Shown in pieces: positions 44,514 to 52,994 of a stretch of DNA of 64,000 nucleotides. The DNA comes from Clavibacter sp. VKM Ac-2873. Its GTDB lineage: Bacteria > Actinomycetota > Actinomycetes > Actinomycetales > Microbacteriaceae. Location of the stretch: NCBI RefSeq assembly GCF_015351075.1, contig NZ_JADKRS010000006.1, positions 1 to 64,000 on the forward strand. The letters run 5' to 3'. A program made the position numbers and the translations under genes. Numbering within the stretch: the first letter of the stretch is position 1; each line of letters opens with the position of its first letter. Under the pieces are notes generated by a model that was not told the DNA's origin, searched no databases, and saw nothing but the letters and a program-made list of their open reading frames with translations.

Positions 44514-45134
44514 TCAGCCGAGGAGGTCCCGCACGTGCGCGAGCGACAGGCGGGCGGCGACCGCGATCCGGTGCTCGTCGAGCCCGGCCGCGTGGGCCGC
44601 GCGCACCGCCCTCTCGAGTTCGGCGATGGATGCGCCCGGGTCGCCCGACGCCTCCGCGAGCAGGGCCGCGTGCCGGTCGTGCTCCGGATCCGCGACGCGC
44701 GGCGACGCACCCACGTCGATCACCCAGTTGGCGTCCGGGTGCCGGGCCTCGAGCACCAGTCGGCGCACGGCGGGCAGATCGGGCGCCGACCAGGCGAGCT
44801 CGCCGAGGTCGGCGAGCGGAATCCAGCGCAGCTCGTCGTGGTCGGTGCTCGACGTGGGGAGCGGGCCGACGGGGTCCGCGCGATAGCAGGCGAGGTCGAT
44901 GAGCCGCGCGCCGACGGCGACCTCCGAGCGGTCGACGAGCGGGCCGACCGTCACATCGACGCCCAGCTCCTCGCGGATCTCCCGGGCGAGCGCCGCCTCC
45001 GGCGTCTCGCCCGGCTCGACCTTGCCGCCCGGGAACTCCCACGTGCCGGCGCCCGACGTGTGCGGCGCACGGCGGCAGGCGAGCGCCCGTCCGTCGCGGA
45101 TCAGCACCGCCGCCACGACCTCGAGTCCCGCCAT
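44514..45134 (-). CDS. MutT-like NUDIX hydrolase with C-terminal extension
   Basis: 206-residue protein. The first 130 residues are a MutT-type NUDIX domain: AAVLIRDGRALACRRA, then the NUDIX box GGKVEPGETPEAALAREI-REELGV. It probably hydrolyses 8-oxo-dGTP or a related nucleotide. The C-terminal 60 residues (ASIAELERAVRAAHAAGL to SLAHVRDLLG) look like a small helix-turn-helix-type helical domain not found in plain MutT. ATG 45134. Confidence 0.87.
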   Translation of the reverse strand: MAGLEVVAAVLIRDGRALACRRAPHTSGAGTWEFPGGKVEPGETPEAALAREIREELGVDVTVGPLVDRSEVAVGARLIDLACYRADPVGPLPTSSTDHDELRWIPLADLGELAWSAPDLPAVRRLVLEARHPDANWVIDVGASPRVADPEHDRHAALLAEASGDPGASIAELERAVRAAHAAGLDEHRIAVAARLSLAHVRDLLG

Positions 45135-45251
45135 GCCGTGCCTCCCCGTGGGCGCCGTCCGCCGCCTCGACGCTACCGGCCCGCCCGGTGGCGGCCGACC
45201 CGCCCTGTACCGTGGGTCCTCCGGCATCCGCCGCGACGAGAGGCACCACGC

Positions 45252-45599
45252 GTGAAGATCAGCCACCAGCGACACTTCGTGGTCGCGGCCGAGGTGCTGC
45301 ACCTGCCGAAGGCGGCGGATCAGCTCGGCATCTCGCGCGCGAAGCTCGCCTCCTCCATCCGCGCCATCGAGGAGCACTACGGCCGCGCGGTCTTCGACCC
45401 GCAGAGCACCGAGACGCGCCTGACGAAGACCGGCCGCCTCGCCTACGAGGAGGCCGTCGAGGAGCTGGCGAAGCCGTCCACCCCGCCCGAGGCGCCGAAG
45501 CCGCCGGCCGGCGGGAAGGCGAAGGCCTCCAAGGGCCAGGGCCGCGCGCCCGTGGTCAAGGGCCAGCCCAAGCCCTACAAGCGCACGCAGGGGCGCTGA
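45252..45599 (+). CDS. HTH-only LysR-like DNA-binding protein
   Basis: 115-residue protein. The first 75 residues form a LysR-type winged helix-turn-helix (FVVAAEVLHLPKAADQLGIS), but the effector-binding domain of LysR regulators is missing. In its place is a Lys/Pro/Gly-rich tail (KAKASKGQGRAPVVKGQPK). No frameshift remnant of a lost domain follows; a terminator begins at the stop codon. It may be an independent small DNA-binding protein. GTG 45252 follows GAGAGG. Confidence 0.78.
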   Translation: MKISHQRHFVVAAEVLHLPKAADQLGISRAKLASSIRAIEEHYGRAVFDPQSTETRLTKTGRLAYEEAVEELAKPSTPPEAPKPPAGGKAKASKGQGRAPVVKGQPKPYKRTQGR

Positions 45600-45619
45600 C
45601 CCGATCGGATCAGCGCCCC
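45590..45619. terminator. Bidirectional terminator
   Basis: GGGGCGCTGA (45590-45599) pairs exactly with TCAGCGCCCC (45610-45619); the left arm includes the stop codon of the HTH gene. It lies between convergent genes and is followed by T on the plus side. Confidence 0.75.
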
Positions 45620-45634
45620 TACGGGTGGTGCGTC

Positions 45635-46471
45635 CTACTTCTTGAGGAACTCCAGCACGGCCTGGTTCCACTCCTCGGGGTGGCTGACCGTGACGCCGTG
45701 CGGGGCGTCCTTCACGACGTGCAGCTCGGAGCCGGCGATGGCCTGGTGCGTGCGCGCCCCGGATCCCTCGAAGGGCACGGTGCCGTCGCTGTCGCCGTGG
45801 ATGACGAGCGTCGGCACCGTGACCTTGGTGAGGTCGTCGCGGAAGTCCGTGGTCGCGAACGCGGCCATCGACGCCAGCGCCGCGTGCTTCTTCGACTGGT
45901 GCGCGAGCGCGATGGCCTCCTGGCGCTCGGCCTCGGTGACCTTGAGCACCCCGTTCGCGGAGTAGAAGCCGGTCGTGAACTCGTCGTAGAACGCGTCCTC
46001 GTCCTTGGTGAGGCCGGCCGTCATCTCGGCGGCGGCGTCCTTCGTGAGCGGGCCGTCCGGGTTGTCGTCGGTCTTCTCCAGGTACGGCGGCACGGCGGAG
46101 GCGAAGACCACGCTGTGCAAGCGCTCCTCGCCGCGGGTGCCGATGTAGCGGGCGATCTCGCCGCCGCCCATCGAGAAGCCGACGAGGGTGACGTCGCGGA
46201 GGTCGAGCTCGGTGAGCACGGCGTCGAGGTCGGACGCGAAGGTGTCGTAGTCGTAGCCGGTGAGCGGCTTGTCGCTGCGGCCGAAGCCGCGGCGGTCGTA
46301 GGTGATGACGCGGTAGCCGGCGGCCTCGAACGCGGGCACCTGCTTGCTCCACGACTCGCCGGAGAGCGGCCAGCCGTGGATCAGGACCACGGGGCGGCCC
46401 GAGCCCCCGGTGTCGTCGACGTGCAGGTTCGTGTCCTTCAGGAGCCCGTGGTGGGCGGTGATCTCGGTCAT
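45635..46471 (-). CDS. Alpha/beta hydrolase, haloperoxidase-like
   Basis: 278-residue cofactor-free alpha/beta hydrolase of the non-haem haloperoxidase/arylesterase group. It has the oxyanion HGWPLSGESW segment, the nucleophile elbow GFSMGGGE (Ser near residue 99), the Asp in HGDSDGTVPFE and His in DAPHGV. It has no signal peptide. The physiological substrate is unknown. ATG 46471. Confidence 0.9.
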   Translation of the reverse strand: MTEITAHHGLLKDTNLHVDDTGGSGRPVVLIHGWPLSGESWSKQVPAFEAAGYRVITYDRRGFGRSDKPLTGYDYDTFASDLDAVLTELDLRDVTLVGFSMGGGEIARYIGTRGEERLHSVVFASAVPPYLEKTDDNPDGPLTKDAAAEMTAGLTKDEDAFYDEFTTGFYSANGVLKVTEAERQEAIALAHQSKKHAALASMAAFATTDFRDDLTKVTVPTLVIHGDSDGTVPFEGSGARTHQAIAGSELHVVKDAPHGVTVSHPEEWNQAVLEFLKK

Positions 46472-46595
46472 GCGATCGTCCTTCCCTCATTCATGAGTTC
46501 GTGCACTACTGGATTGCTGCGGAGCCGTCCGCCAGGCGGTGCGCTCTTTCGGATCCCCTGTGCGGGCAGCGCGCCGCGGGCAGCAGGATGGACCC

Positions 46596-48311
46596 ATGCC
46601 CCGAGCCAACTCCTCCTACCGCGCCGCCCGTGACCTCTTGCAGGAGATGCGCACCGACCGGACATCCGCGGTCGCCCGCTTCGCGTGGCCCGACGTCGGG
46701 GACTCCTTCAACTGGGCGGTGGACTGGTTCGACCAGATCGCGCACGGGAACGACCGGGCCGCGCTCCGCGTGGTGTCGGGCGACGGATCCGAGCGCAGCC
46801 TCACCTTCGACGAGATGGCGACGCGCTCCGACCGCGTCGCGACCTGGCTCGTCGGCCGCGGCGTGCGGAAGGGCGACCACGTCATGCTCATGCTCGGCAA
46901 CCGGGTGGAGCTCTGGGAGACGATGCTCGCGATCATGAAGGCGGGAGCCGTGATCCTGCCCACCTCCACCGTGCTGGGATCCGCGGACCTCGCCGACCGC
47001 GTCGCGCGCGCGGGCGTGCGCCACGTCATCGCCGACCTCGCGCACACGGCCGTCTTCGACGACGTGCCGGGGGAGTACGCGCGGGTCGCGATCGGCGCCA
47101 CGGGCGAGACGTCCGTGCCCGGCGGCTGGGCCGACTACCGCGACGCCGACGACGCGCCGGCCGACCGGGTGGGCGTCGAGGTCGCGTCCACGGATCCCGC
47201 GCTCGTCTACTTCACGTCCGGCACCACGAGCAAGCCGAAGATGGTCGTGCACACGCACGTCTCCTATCCGGTCGGGCACCTCACGACCGCCTACTGGCTC
47301 GGCCTCCAGCCCGGCGACGTGCACCTCGCCATCAGCTCGCCCGGCTGGGGCAAGCACGCGTGGAGCTGCTTCTTCGCGCCGTGGATCGCCGAGGCTACCG
47401 TCTTCGTGCACGACTACGCGCGCTTCGACGCGCACGCGCTCGTCGAGCAGCTCGACCGGGCCGAGGTGACGACCTTCTGCGCGCCGCCCACCGTGTGGCG
47501 CATGCTCATCCAGGCCGGGATCCGCGAGCGGCCGGGCAGGCTGCGGGAGATCATGTCCGCGGGCGAGCCGCTCAACCCCGAGGTCATCGCGCGGATCGAG
47601 GAGTGGTGGGGGCTCGTGATCCGCGACGGCTACGGCCAGACCGAGACCACGGCCATCGTCGCGAACGCGCCCGGCGACCCCGTCGTGCCGGGCTCGATGG
47701 GCGCGCCGCTGCCGGGCGTCGACCTCGTGCTCGTGGACCCCGTCACGGGCGCGCGCGCCGACGAGGGGGAGATCTGCCTCGACCTCGCGACGCGGCCCGT
47801 GAACCTCATGGCCAGGTACCTCGGCGACGAGGAGCGCACCGCCGAGGCGATGCGCGACGGCCTGTTCCACACGGGCGACGTCGCGCGCCGCGACGCCGAC
47901 GGGACCATCACGTTCATCGGCCGCACCGACGACATCTTCAAGTCCTCGGACTACAAGATCTCGCCGTTCGAGGTCGAGAGCGTGCTCATCGAGCACCCGG
48001 CCGTCGCGGAGGCCGCGGTCGTGGGCGCTCCGGACGCCGTGCGGCTGAACGTCGCGAAGGCGTACGTGCACCTCGCGGCCGGATGGGAGCCCGACGAGGC
48101 GACCGCGCTCGCCGTGCTGAAGCACGCGCGCGAGCGGTGCCCCGCGTTCATGCGCGTGCGCCGCGTGGAGTTCGGCGAGCTGCCGAAGACCGCGTCGGGG
48201 AAGATCCGCCGGGTCGAGCTGCGGCAGCGCGAGGTCGCGGCGTCCGACGCCGGCGAGCGGCTCGACGGCGAGTGGCGCGACGACCAGTTCCCGGGGCTCC
48301 GCGGGCGCTGA
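46596..48311 (+). CDS. AMP-forming acyl-CoA synthetase
   Basis: 571-residue ANL-superfamily ligase activating a carboxylic acid to acyl-CoA via acyl-AMP. Motifs: phosphate-binding YFTSGTTSKPKMVVHTH near residue 208, GYGQTE near residue 347, GDVARRDADG near residue 427, and the C-terminal catalytic lysine in PKTASGKIRR. It resembles medium-chain or acetoacetyl-type acyl-CoA synthetases more than acetyl-CoA synthetase. A CAGGAT -10 candidate (46584-46589) lies 6 bases before ATG 46596, so the mRNA is likely leaderless. Confidence 0.9.
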   Translation: MPRANSSYRAARDLLQEMRTDRTSAVARFAWPDVGDSFNWAVDWFDQIAHGNDRAALRVVSGDGSERSLTFDEMATRSDRVATWLVGRGVRKGDHVMLMLGNRVELWETMLAIMKAGAVILPTSTVLGSADLADRVARAGVRHVIADLAHTAVFDDVPGEYARVAIGATGETSVPGGWADYRDADDAPADRVGVEVASTDPALVYFTSGTTSKPKMVVHTHVSYPVGHLTTAYWLGLQPGDVHLAISSPGWGKHAWSCFFAPWIAEATVFVHDYARFDAHALVEQLDRAEVTTFCAPPTVWRMLIQAGIRERPGRLREIMSAGEPLNPEVIARIEEWWGLVIRDGYGQTETTAIVANAPGDPVVPGSMGAPLPGVDLVLVDPVTGARADEGEICLDLATRPVNLMARYLGDEERTAEAMRDGLFHTGDVARRDADGTITFIGRTDDIFKSSDYKISPFEVESVLIEHPAVAEAAVVGAPDAVRLNVAKAYVHLAAGWEPDEATALAVLKHARERCPAFMRVRRVEFGELPKTASGKIRRVELRQREVAASDAGERLDGEWRDDQFPGLRGR

Positions 48312-48377
48312 CCGCACGTCGCGGGCGCGCTCCCGCACAGCCATCGCGGGGTGACGGGAGCGGAGCTCGGCGGCCGG

Positions 48378-48440
48378 TAGCATCCCGTCATGCCCCTCGC
48401 GTCCCCGCCCGCCCCCGAGCCGCGGCGGGCCGCCCGGTGA
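48378..48440 (+). promoter_or_regulatory. Promoter with 16-codon leader ORF upstream of paiB-like gene
   Basis: TAGCAT (48378-48383) is a -10 candidate six bases before an ATG at 48390. That ATG opens a 16-residue, Pro/Arg-rich peptide whose TGA (48438-48440) overlaps the GTG of the downstream gene at 48437. This suggests a leaderless short ORF that couples translation to the main gene. Confidence 0.5.
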
Positions 48441-49105
48441 GGGAGAACCCGTCGTACGCGCTCGAGGACGTCGCCGAGGTCCGCCGCCTCGTGGACGAGA
48501 ACCCGTGGGCCACCATCGTCAGCGGCACGGGCGCCGGGCTCGTCGCCTCGCACTACCCGGTGCTGCTGGATCCCGCGCGCGACGACCTCACGCTGCTCAC
48601 CCACGTGGGCCGCCCCGACGAGCGGATCCACGAGCTCGGCCGGCGCGAGGGCGCGGCCGCCGAGGTCCTCGTCATCGTCCAGGGCCCGCACGGCTACATC
48701 TCGCCCGGCTGGTACGACGCCGACCCGGCCGTGCCCACCTGGAACCACGTCAGCGCGCACCTGACCTGCCGCGTCGAGATCCTGTCTCCCGAGGAGAACC
48801 TGCGGGTGCTCGGCCAGCTGGTGGACCGCTTCGAGGACCGCATGCCGGAGCCGCGCCGCATGGAGGGCACGGCAGCGGACGCCGCGTACGCCGCCCGCAT
48901 CGGCGCCGGCACCGTCGGCCTGCGGCTCGTCGCCACGCGGTTCGTCGCCAAGGCCAAGCTCAGCCAGGACAAGCCGCAGCATGTCGTCGAGCGCGTGCTG
49001 CACGAGCTGGAGCACGGCGCCGAGTACGCGAACGCGGCGCTCGCCGCGGAGATGCGGCATGCCAGGGCCCGGGCCGAGGGCGGATCCGCCGGGGCCGACG
49101 CGTGA
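48437..49105 (+). CDS. PaiB-like FMN-binding protein
   Basis: 222-residue protein of the PaiB/FMN-binding split-barrel family (annotated in Bacillus as a negative transcriptional regulator of protease genes). Typical segments are NPWATIVSGTGAGLVASHYPVLLD at the start, HVGRPDERI, and HGYISPGWYD. It probably binds FMN; no DNA-binding domain is apparent. It is coupled at both ends: to the short leader ORF before it, and to the amidohydrolase after it by a 4-base overlap. Confidence 0.88.
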   Translation: MRENPSYALEDVAEVRRLVDENPWATIVSGTGAGLVASHYPVLLDPARDDLTLLTHVGRPDERIHELGRREGAAAEVLVIVQGPHGYISPGWYDADPAVPTWNHVSAHLTCRVEILSPEENLRVLGQLVDRFEDRMPEPRRMEGTAADAAYAARIGAGTVGLRLVATRFVAKAKLSQDKPQHVVERVLHELEHGAEYANAALAAEMRHARARAEGGSAGADA

Positions 49106-50667
49106 GCGGCCTGCTCCTCGCGGGCGGTCGCCTGCCCGGATCCGACGCGCCCGTCGACGTGCTCGTGCGCGACGGCGTCATCGTCTCCGTCGGGCCGGCC
49201 GGATCCGCGGACGCCGCGGGCGTCGAGACCCGCGCGCTCGACGGCCGCTTCGTGATCCCGGGGCTCTGGGACAACCACGTGCACTTCACGCAGTGGACGA
49301 AGGTGTCGCGCCGCCTCGACGTCTCGCGGGCGTCGTCCGCCGCGGAGGCCGTCGACCTCGTGCGCGACGCGCTCGCCGCCCGCGCGGCATCGACGGGAAC
49401 CGGCCGGGTCACCGTCGCCGGCGCCCCCGAGGCGCTCGTCGGCTACGGCTTCCGCGACGGCCTCTGGCCCGACCTCCCGACGAAGGACCTGCTCGACGCG
49501 GTCGCCGGCGACACGCCCGTGCTCCTCGTCAGCGGCGACCTGCACTGCTGCTGGGCGAGCTCGGCCGCGCTCGCGCCGCACGGCTACGGCGACCACCCCA
49601 CCGGCCTCCTCCGCGAGGACGACTGCTTCGACTTCATGTACCGCGTGGAGGAGGGCGATGCGTCGTCGCTCGACGCGCAGGCCGTGCAGGTGGCCCGCGA
49701 GGCCGCCCGCCGCGGCGTGGTCGGCGTCGTCGACCTCGAGATCGACTGGAACGCCGACCGCTGGCGCCGCCTGGCTGCGCTCGGCCACGACGCGCTCCGC
49801 GTGGAGGCCGGCATCTGGCCGCAGGACCTCGACCGGGCGCGCGACGAGGGCCTGCGCACGGGCGAGCCGCTCGCGGGCACCGGCGGTCTCGTGCGCGTGG
49901 GCCCCGCCAAGGTCGTCACCGACGGATCCCTCAACACCCGCACCGCGTACTGCTTCGACCCGTACCCCGACCTCGACGGCCAGGGCGGCGACGCGCACGG
50001 CGGCGCGTGCGGTCAGCTCTCCGTGCCGCCCGAGGAGCTGCGCGGGCTGATGGAGCGCGCCGCGCGGCAGGGGCTCCGGCCCGCGATCCACGCCATCGGC
50101 GACCACGCCAACCGGCTCGCGCTCGACGCGTTCGCGCACCTCGACCGGGTGCTCGGCGGCGCGCACCGCGCCGCCGACGGCACGGCCGGATCCATCGAGC
50201 ACGCCCAGCTGCTGACGCACGAGGACGTGGCGCGCTTCGCCGCGCTCGGCGTCGTCGCGAGCGTGCAGCCCGAGCACGCCATGGACGACCGCGACATCGC
50301 CGACGTCTACTGGGCCGGGCGCACGGCCCGGGCCTTCGCGCTCGCCGACCTCCGCGCCGCGGGCACGCGCCTCGCGCTCGGCTCGGACGCGCCCGTCGCG
50401 CCGCTGGATCCGTGGGCCACGATGAGCGCCGCCGTCGGCCGGTCCCGCGACGGCCGCGCGCCCTGGCACCCCGAGCAGGCCATCGACCGCGCGGCCGCGC
50501 TCGACGCCTCCGTGCGCACGCGCGTCGCGGCGGGGGAGCGGGCCGACCTCGCGGTCGTCGACCGGGATCCGCTCGCGGACTCCACCTCGGCCGACGACCT
50601 GCGCGCGATGCGCGTGTCCGCCACCCTCCTCGACGGCCGGTTCACGCACGACACGCTCGGCGGCTGA
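49102..50667 (+). CDS. YtcJ-like amidohydrolase
   Basis: 521-residue metal-dependent amidohydrolase of the YtcJ (amidohydrolase_3) group. The metal-binding NHVHFTQW lies near residue 57; the VTDGSLNTRTA, AIHAIGDHANRLALDAF and GSDAPVAPLDPW motifs follow in order. The substrate is unknown. GTG 49102 overlaps the end of the PaiB-like gene, so the two form one operon. Confidence 0.88.
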   Translation: MSGLLLAGGRLPGSDAPVDVLVRDGVIVSVGPAGSADAAGVETRALDGRFVIPGLWDNHVHFTQWTKVSRRLDVSRASSAAEAVDLVRDALAARAASTGTGRVTVAGAPEALVGYGFRDGLWPDLPTKDLLDAVAGDTPVLLVSGDLHCCWASSAALAPHGYGDHPTGLLREDDCFDFMYRVEEGDASSLDAQAVQVAREAARRGVVGVVDLEIDWNADRWRRLAALGHDALRVEAGIWPQDLDRARDEGLRTGEPLAGTGGLVRVGPAKVVTDGSLNTRTAYCFDPYPDLDGQGGDAHGGACGQLSVPPEELRGLMERAARQGLRPAIHAIGDHANRLALDAFAHLDRVLGGAHRAADGTAGSIEHAQLLTHEDVARFAALGVVASVQPEHAMDDRDIADVYWAGRTARAFALADLRAAGTRLALGSDAPVAPLDPWATMSAAVGRSRDGRAPWHPEQAIDRAAALDASVRTRVAAGERADLAVVDRDPLADSTSADDLRAMRVSATLLDGRFTHDTLGG

Positions 50668-50708
50668 ACGGCAGGAACACCGCACGCGCGCCGGACGTTG
50701 GGCCCTGC

Positions 50709-51737
50709 ATGAGAGCGATCACCTACACCCGCACGGGTGCCCCCGAAGTCCTGCAGCCCGTCGACCGCGACGAGGCCGCGCCCGGATCCGGCGAGGTGCG
50801 CGTCCGCGTCGTCGTCTCCGGCGTCAACCCCACCGACTGGAAGTCCCGCGACGGCGGATCTCCCGGCCAGGAGCTCCCGTTCCCCGAGGTCGTCCCGAAC
50901 CAGGACGGCGCCGGGATCGTCGACGCCGTCGGCCCGGACGTCACCGACCTCGCCGTCGGCGACCGCGTCTGGATCATGCTGGCCGCCCACGGCCGCCCGA
51001 CCGGCACCGCGCAGGAGAAGACGGTCCTCCCCGTCGACCGCGTCGCGCCCCTGCCCGACGGCCTCTCCTTCGACCTCGGCGCGAGCCTCGGCGTGCCCGC
51101 CGTCACCGCGCACCGCGCCCTCACCGTCTCCGAGGACGGCCCGTCGCGGCTCGCGCCCGGCGCCCTCGCCGGGACGCACGTGCTCGTCGCCGGCGGCGCG
51201 GGAGCGGTCGGCCACGCGGCCATCCAGCTCGCCCGCTGGGCCGGCGCGACCGTGATCACCACGGTGAGCTCGCCCGAGAAGGCCGCGCTCGCGACGTCCG
51301 CCGGCGCGCACCACGTCGTGGACTACACGCACGGTGATGCGGTCGCGGAGATCCAGGCCGTCGCGCCCGACGGCGTCGACCTGATCGTCGAGGTGGCGCC
51401 CGCGCAGAACGCCGAGCTCAACCAGGCCGTCGCGAAGAACCGGGCGTCGGTCGCCGTGTACGCGAACAACGGCGGCGACACCGTCACCCTGCCCGTGGTC
51501 GACAGCTTCGTGAAGAACCTGCGCTACCAGTTCCTGCTGCTGTACACGGTGGGCCAGGAGGCGCTCGACGCCGCCCGCGCGGACATCCACCTCGCCCTCA
51601 TCGACGGCGCGCTGCCGGTGGGCGAGGAGGCCGGCCTGCCCCTCACCCGCTTCGCGCTCGACGCCACGGCCGACGCACACCGCGCGGTCGAGGACGGCGT
51701 GACCGGCAAGGTGCTCATCGACGTGACGCCCGCCTGA
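50709..51737 (+). CDS. NADPH:quinone reductase-like oxidoreductase
   Basis: 342-residue medium-chain dehydrogenase/reductase of the zinc-free quinone-reductase branch. The catalytic-domain GVNPTDWKSRDG and PNQDGAGIVDAVG motifs and the nucleotide-binding VAGGAGAVGHAAIQLARW motif are clear. It likely reduces quinones or enones using NADPH. The two-cysteine zinc-binding loop of alcohol dehydrogenases is absent. ATG 50709. Confidence 0.9.
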   Translation: MRAITYTRTGAPEVLQPVDRDEAAPGSGEVRVRVVVSGVNPTDWKSRDGGSPGQELPFPEVVPNQDGAGIVDAVGPDVTDLAVGDRVWIMLAAHGRPTGTAQEKTVLPVDRVAPLPDGLSFDLGASLGVPAVTAHRALTVSEDGPSRLAPGALAGTHVLVAGGAGAVGHAAIQLARWAGATVITTVSSPEKAALATSAGAHHVVDYTHGDAVAEIQAVAPDGVDLIVEVAPAQNAELNQAVAKNRASVAVYANNGGDTVTLPVVDSFVKNLRYQFLLLYTVGQEALDAARADIHLALIDGALPVGEEAGLPLTRFALDATADAHRAVEDGVTGKVLIDVTPA

Positions 51738-51756
51738 TCCATCGGGCCCGGACGAC

Positions 51757-51792
51757 GGATGGCCGCACCGCCCTCGGGCGATGCGGCCATCC
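51757..51792. terminator. Strong terminator between convergent genes
   Basis: GGATGGCCGCA (51757-51767) pairs exactly with TGCGGCCATCC (51782-51792); the loop has its own GCCC/GGGC pairing. It lies between the quinone reductase gene and the minus-strand membrane protein gene. Confidence 0.8.
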
Positions 51793-51824
51793 GCCTGCGG
51801 TCCGCCGGTCGGCGGCGGATGCGG

Positions 51825-52118
51825 CTACTCGGTGCCCGCGACGCGGCCCCGGGAGCGCGGCCGGGCGAGCAGCCGCTGCATGACGAGCGGCGCCAGGGCG
51901 CTCGCGTTGAGGCAGGTGGAGATCAGGAACGTGATGGCGAGCAGGTTCGTCGGGATGTCCCACGCGTCCCCGAGGAGGTGCAGCGCGAGCACCCCCAGCG
52001 AGACCGCGAGCAGCAGCCACGACGATCCGCGGAGCCACCGCGGGGTGCGCGCCCCCGCGAGGGCGACGACCGCCATGACGGCGGCGTTGGCGATGGCGAG
52101 GGCGAGCGGGCCGGTCAT
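51825..52118 (-). CDS. Small membrane protein, unknown
   Basis: 97-residue protein with three predicted helices (residues about 2-20, 30-48 and 55-78) and an Arg-rich C-terminus. ATG 52118 is chosen because the longer upstream frame is Arg/Pro-rich and unlike a membrane protein. Function not recognised. Confidence 0.65.
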   Translation of the reverse strand: MTGPLALAIANAAVMAVVALAGARTPRWLRGSSWLLLAVSLGVLALHLLGDAWDIPTNLLAITFLISTCLNASALAPLVMQRLLARPRSRGRVAGTE

Positions 52119-52286
52119 GCCGGCCCTCCGCCTGGAGCGCGGTGCGTGATGGCGTGATCGTGCATGGTGTCGTCCCCCTTCGACGGGCCGGATGGCCTGC
52201 GTCGACTCTTCCGCAGCGGGAGCCCGGGGTGAAGTCGGCGCTATCGGGGACATGGGGCCGCCCGGGCGCGTCGTCATGGCGCGGCG

Positions 52287-52994
52287 TCAGGGTGCGGCGC
52301 GCACCCGCGGCGTCGTCCCGGAGAGGTCGAGCCCCACGTCGACCAGCTCCACGCGGCCGGCGAGCGCGCGGCCGTCCCCGCGCATCAGCCCGGGCTTGCC
52401 CGCGCCGAACGTGACCGTGACGTCGGCGGGCAGCACGGTCGGATCCGGCACCCGGCCGTCGTCGCAGCCGACGCCGCTCGGGATGTCGCACGCCACGACG
52501 ACGGGGCCGCCTGGGGCGCGGACGACGGGCAGGATCGCGGCCACGACCCGGCGCGCCTCGTCGCGGAGGGCGGGGCTCGCGGTGGTGCCGATGCCGAGGA
52601 TCCCGTCGACGACCAGCGCGGAGGCCTGGCCGAGCGCCGCGAGCCCGGCGTCGTCGAGCGCGTCGGACGACGTGATCGGCACGCCCGCATGAGCCGCCTG
52701 CGCGGCCCCGCCCTCGTGGATCCGCGCGGCCGTGCGGATCACCCGCACCTCGCGGCCGTCCCGGGCGAGCTCGGCCGCGGCGAGCAGGGCGTCGCCGCCG
52801 TTGTTCCCCGCGCCGACCAGCACGAGCACGGCCCCGGTGGGCGCCTCGGCGCGGCAGACGCGCGCGAGGCCCGCGGCCGCGACCCGCATGAGCTGCGCCC
52901 CGGCCGCCAGCAGCGGCGCCTCGGCGGCGCGGATGTCCGCGGCCGCGTAGCCGTCGGCGATCGTGGCGGGGTCGATCGTGGCGGGGTCGCTCAC
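52287..52994 (-). CDS. nnrE: NAD(P)H-hydrate epimerase
   Basis: 235-residue YjeF_N-domain protein that epimerises damaged NAD(P)H hydrates. It has the GAGNNGGDALLAAAELA motif near residue 60, the VVDGILGIG segment and DIPSGVGCDDG near residue 164. The dehydratase domain usually fused in NnrD is missing, so it is the stand-alone epimerase. The GTG at 52994 overlaps the end of the preceding SGNH-like gene on the same strand. Confidence 0.87.
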   Translation of the reverse strand: MSDPATIDPATIADGYAAADIRAAEAPLLAAGAQLMRVAAAGLARVCRAEAPTGAVLVLVGAGNNGGDALLAAAELARDGREVRVIRTAARIHEGGAAQAAHAGVPITSSDALDDAGLAALGQASALVVDGILGIGTTASPALRDEARRVVAAILPVVRAPGGPVVVACDIPSGVGCDDGRVPDPTVLPADVTVTFGAGKPGLMRGDGRALAGRVELVDVGLDLSGTTPRVRAAP

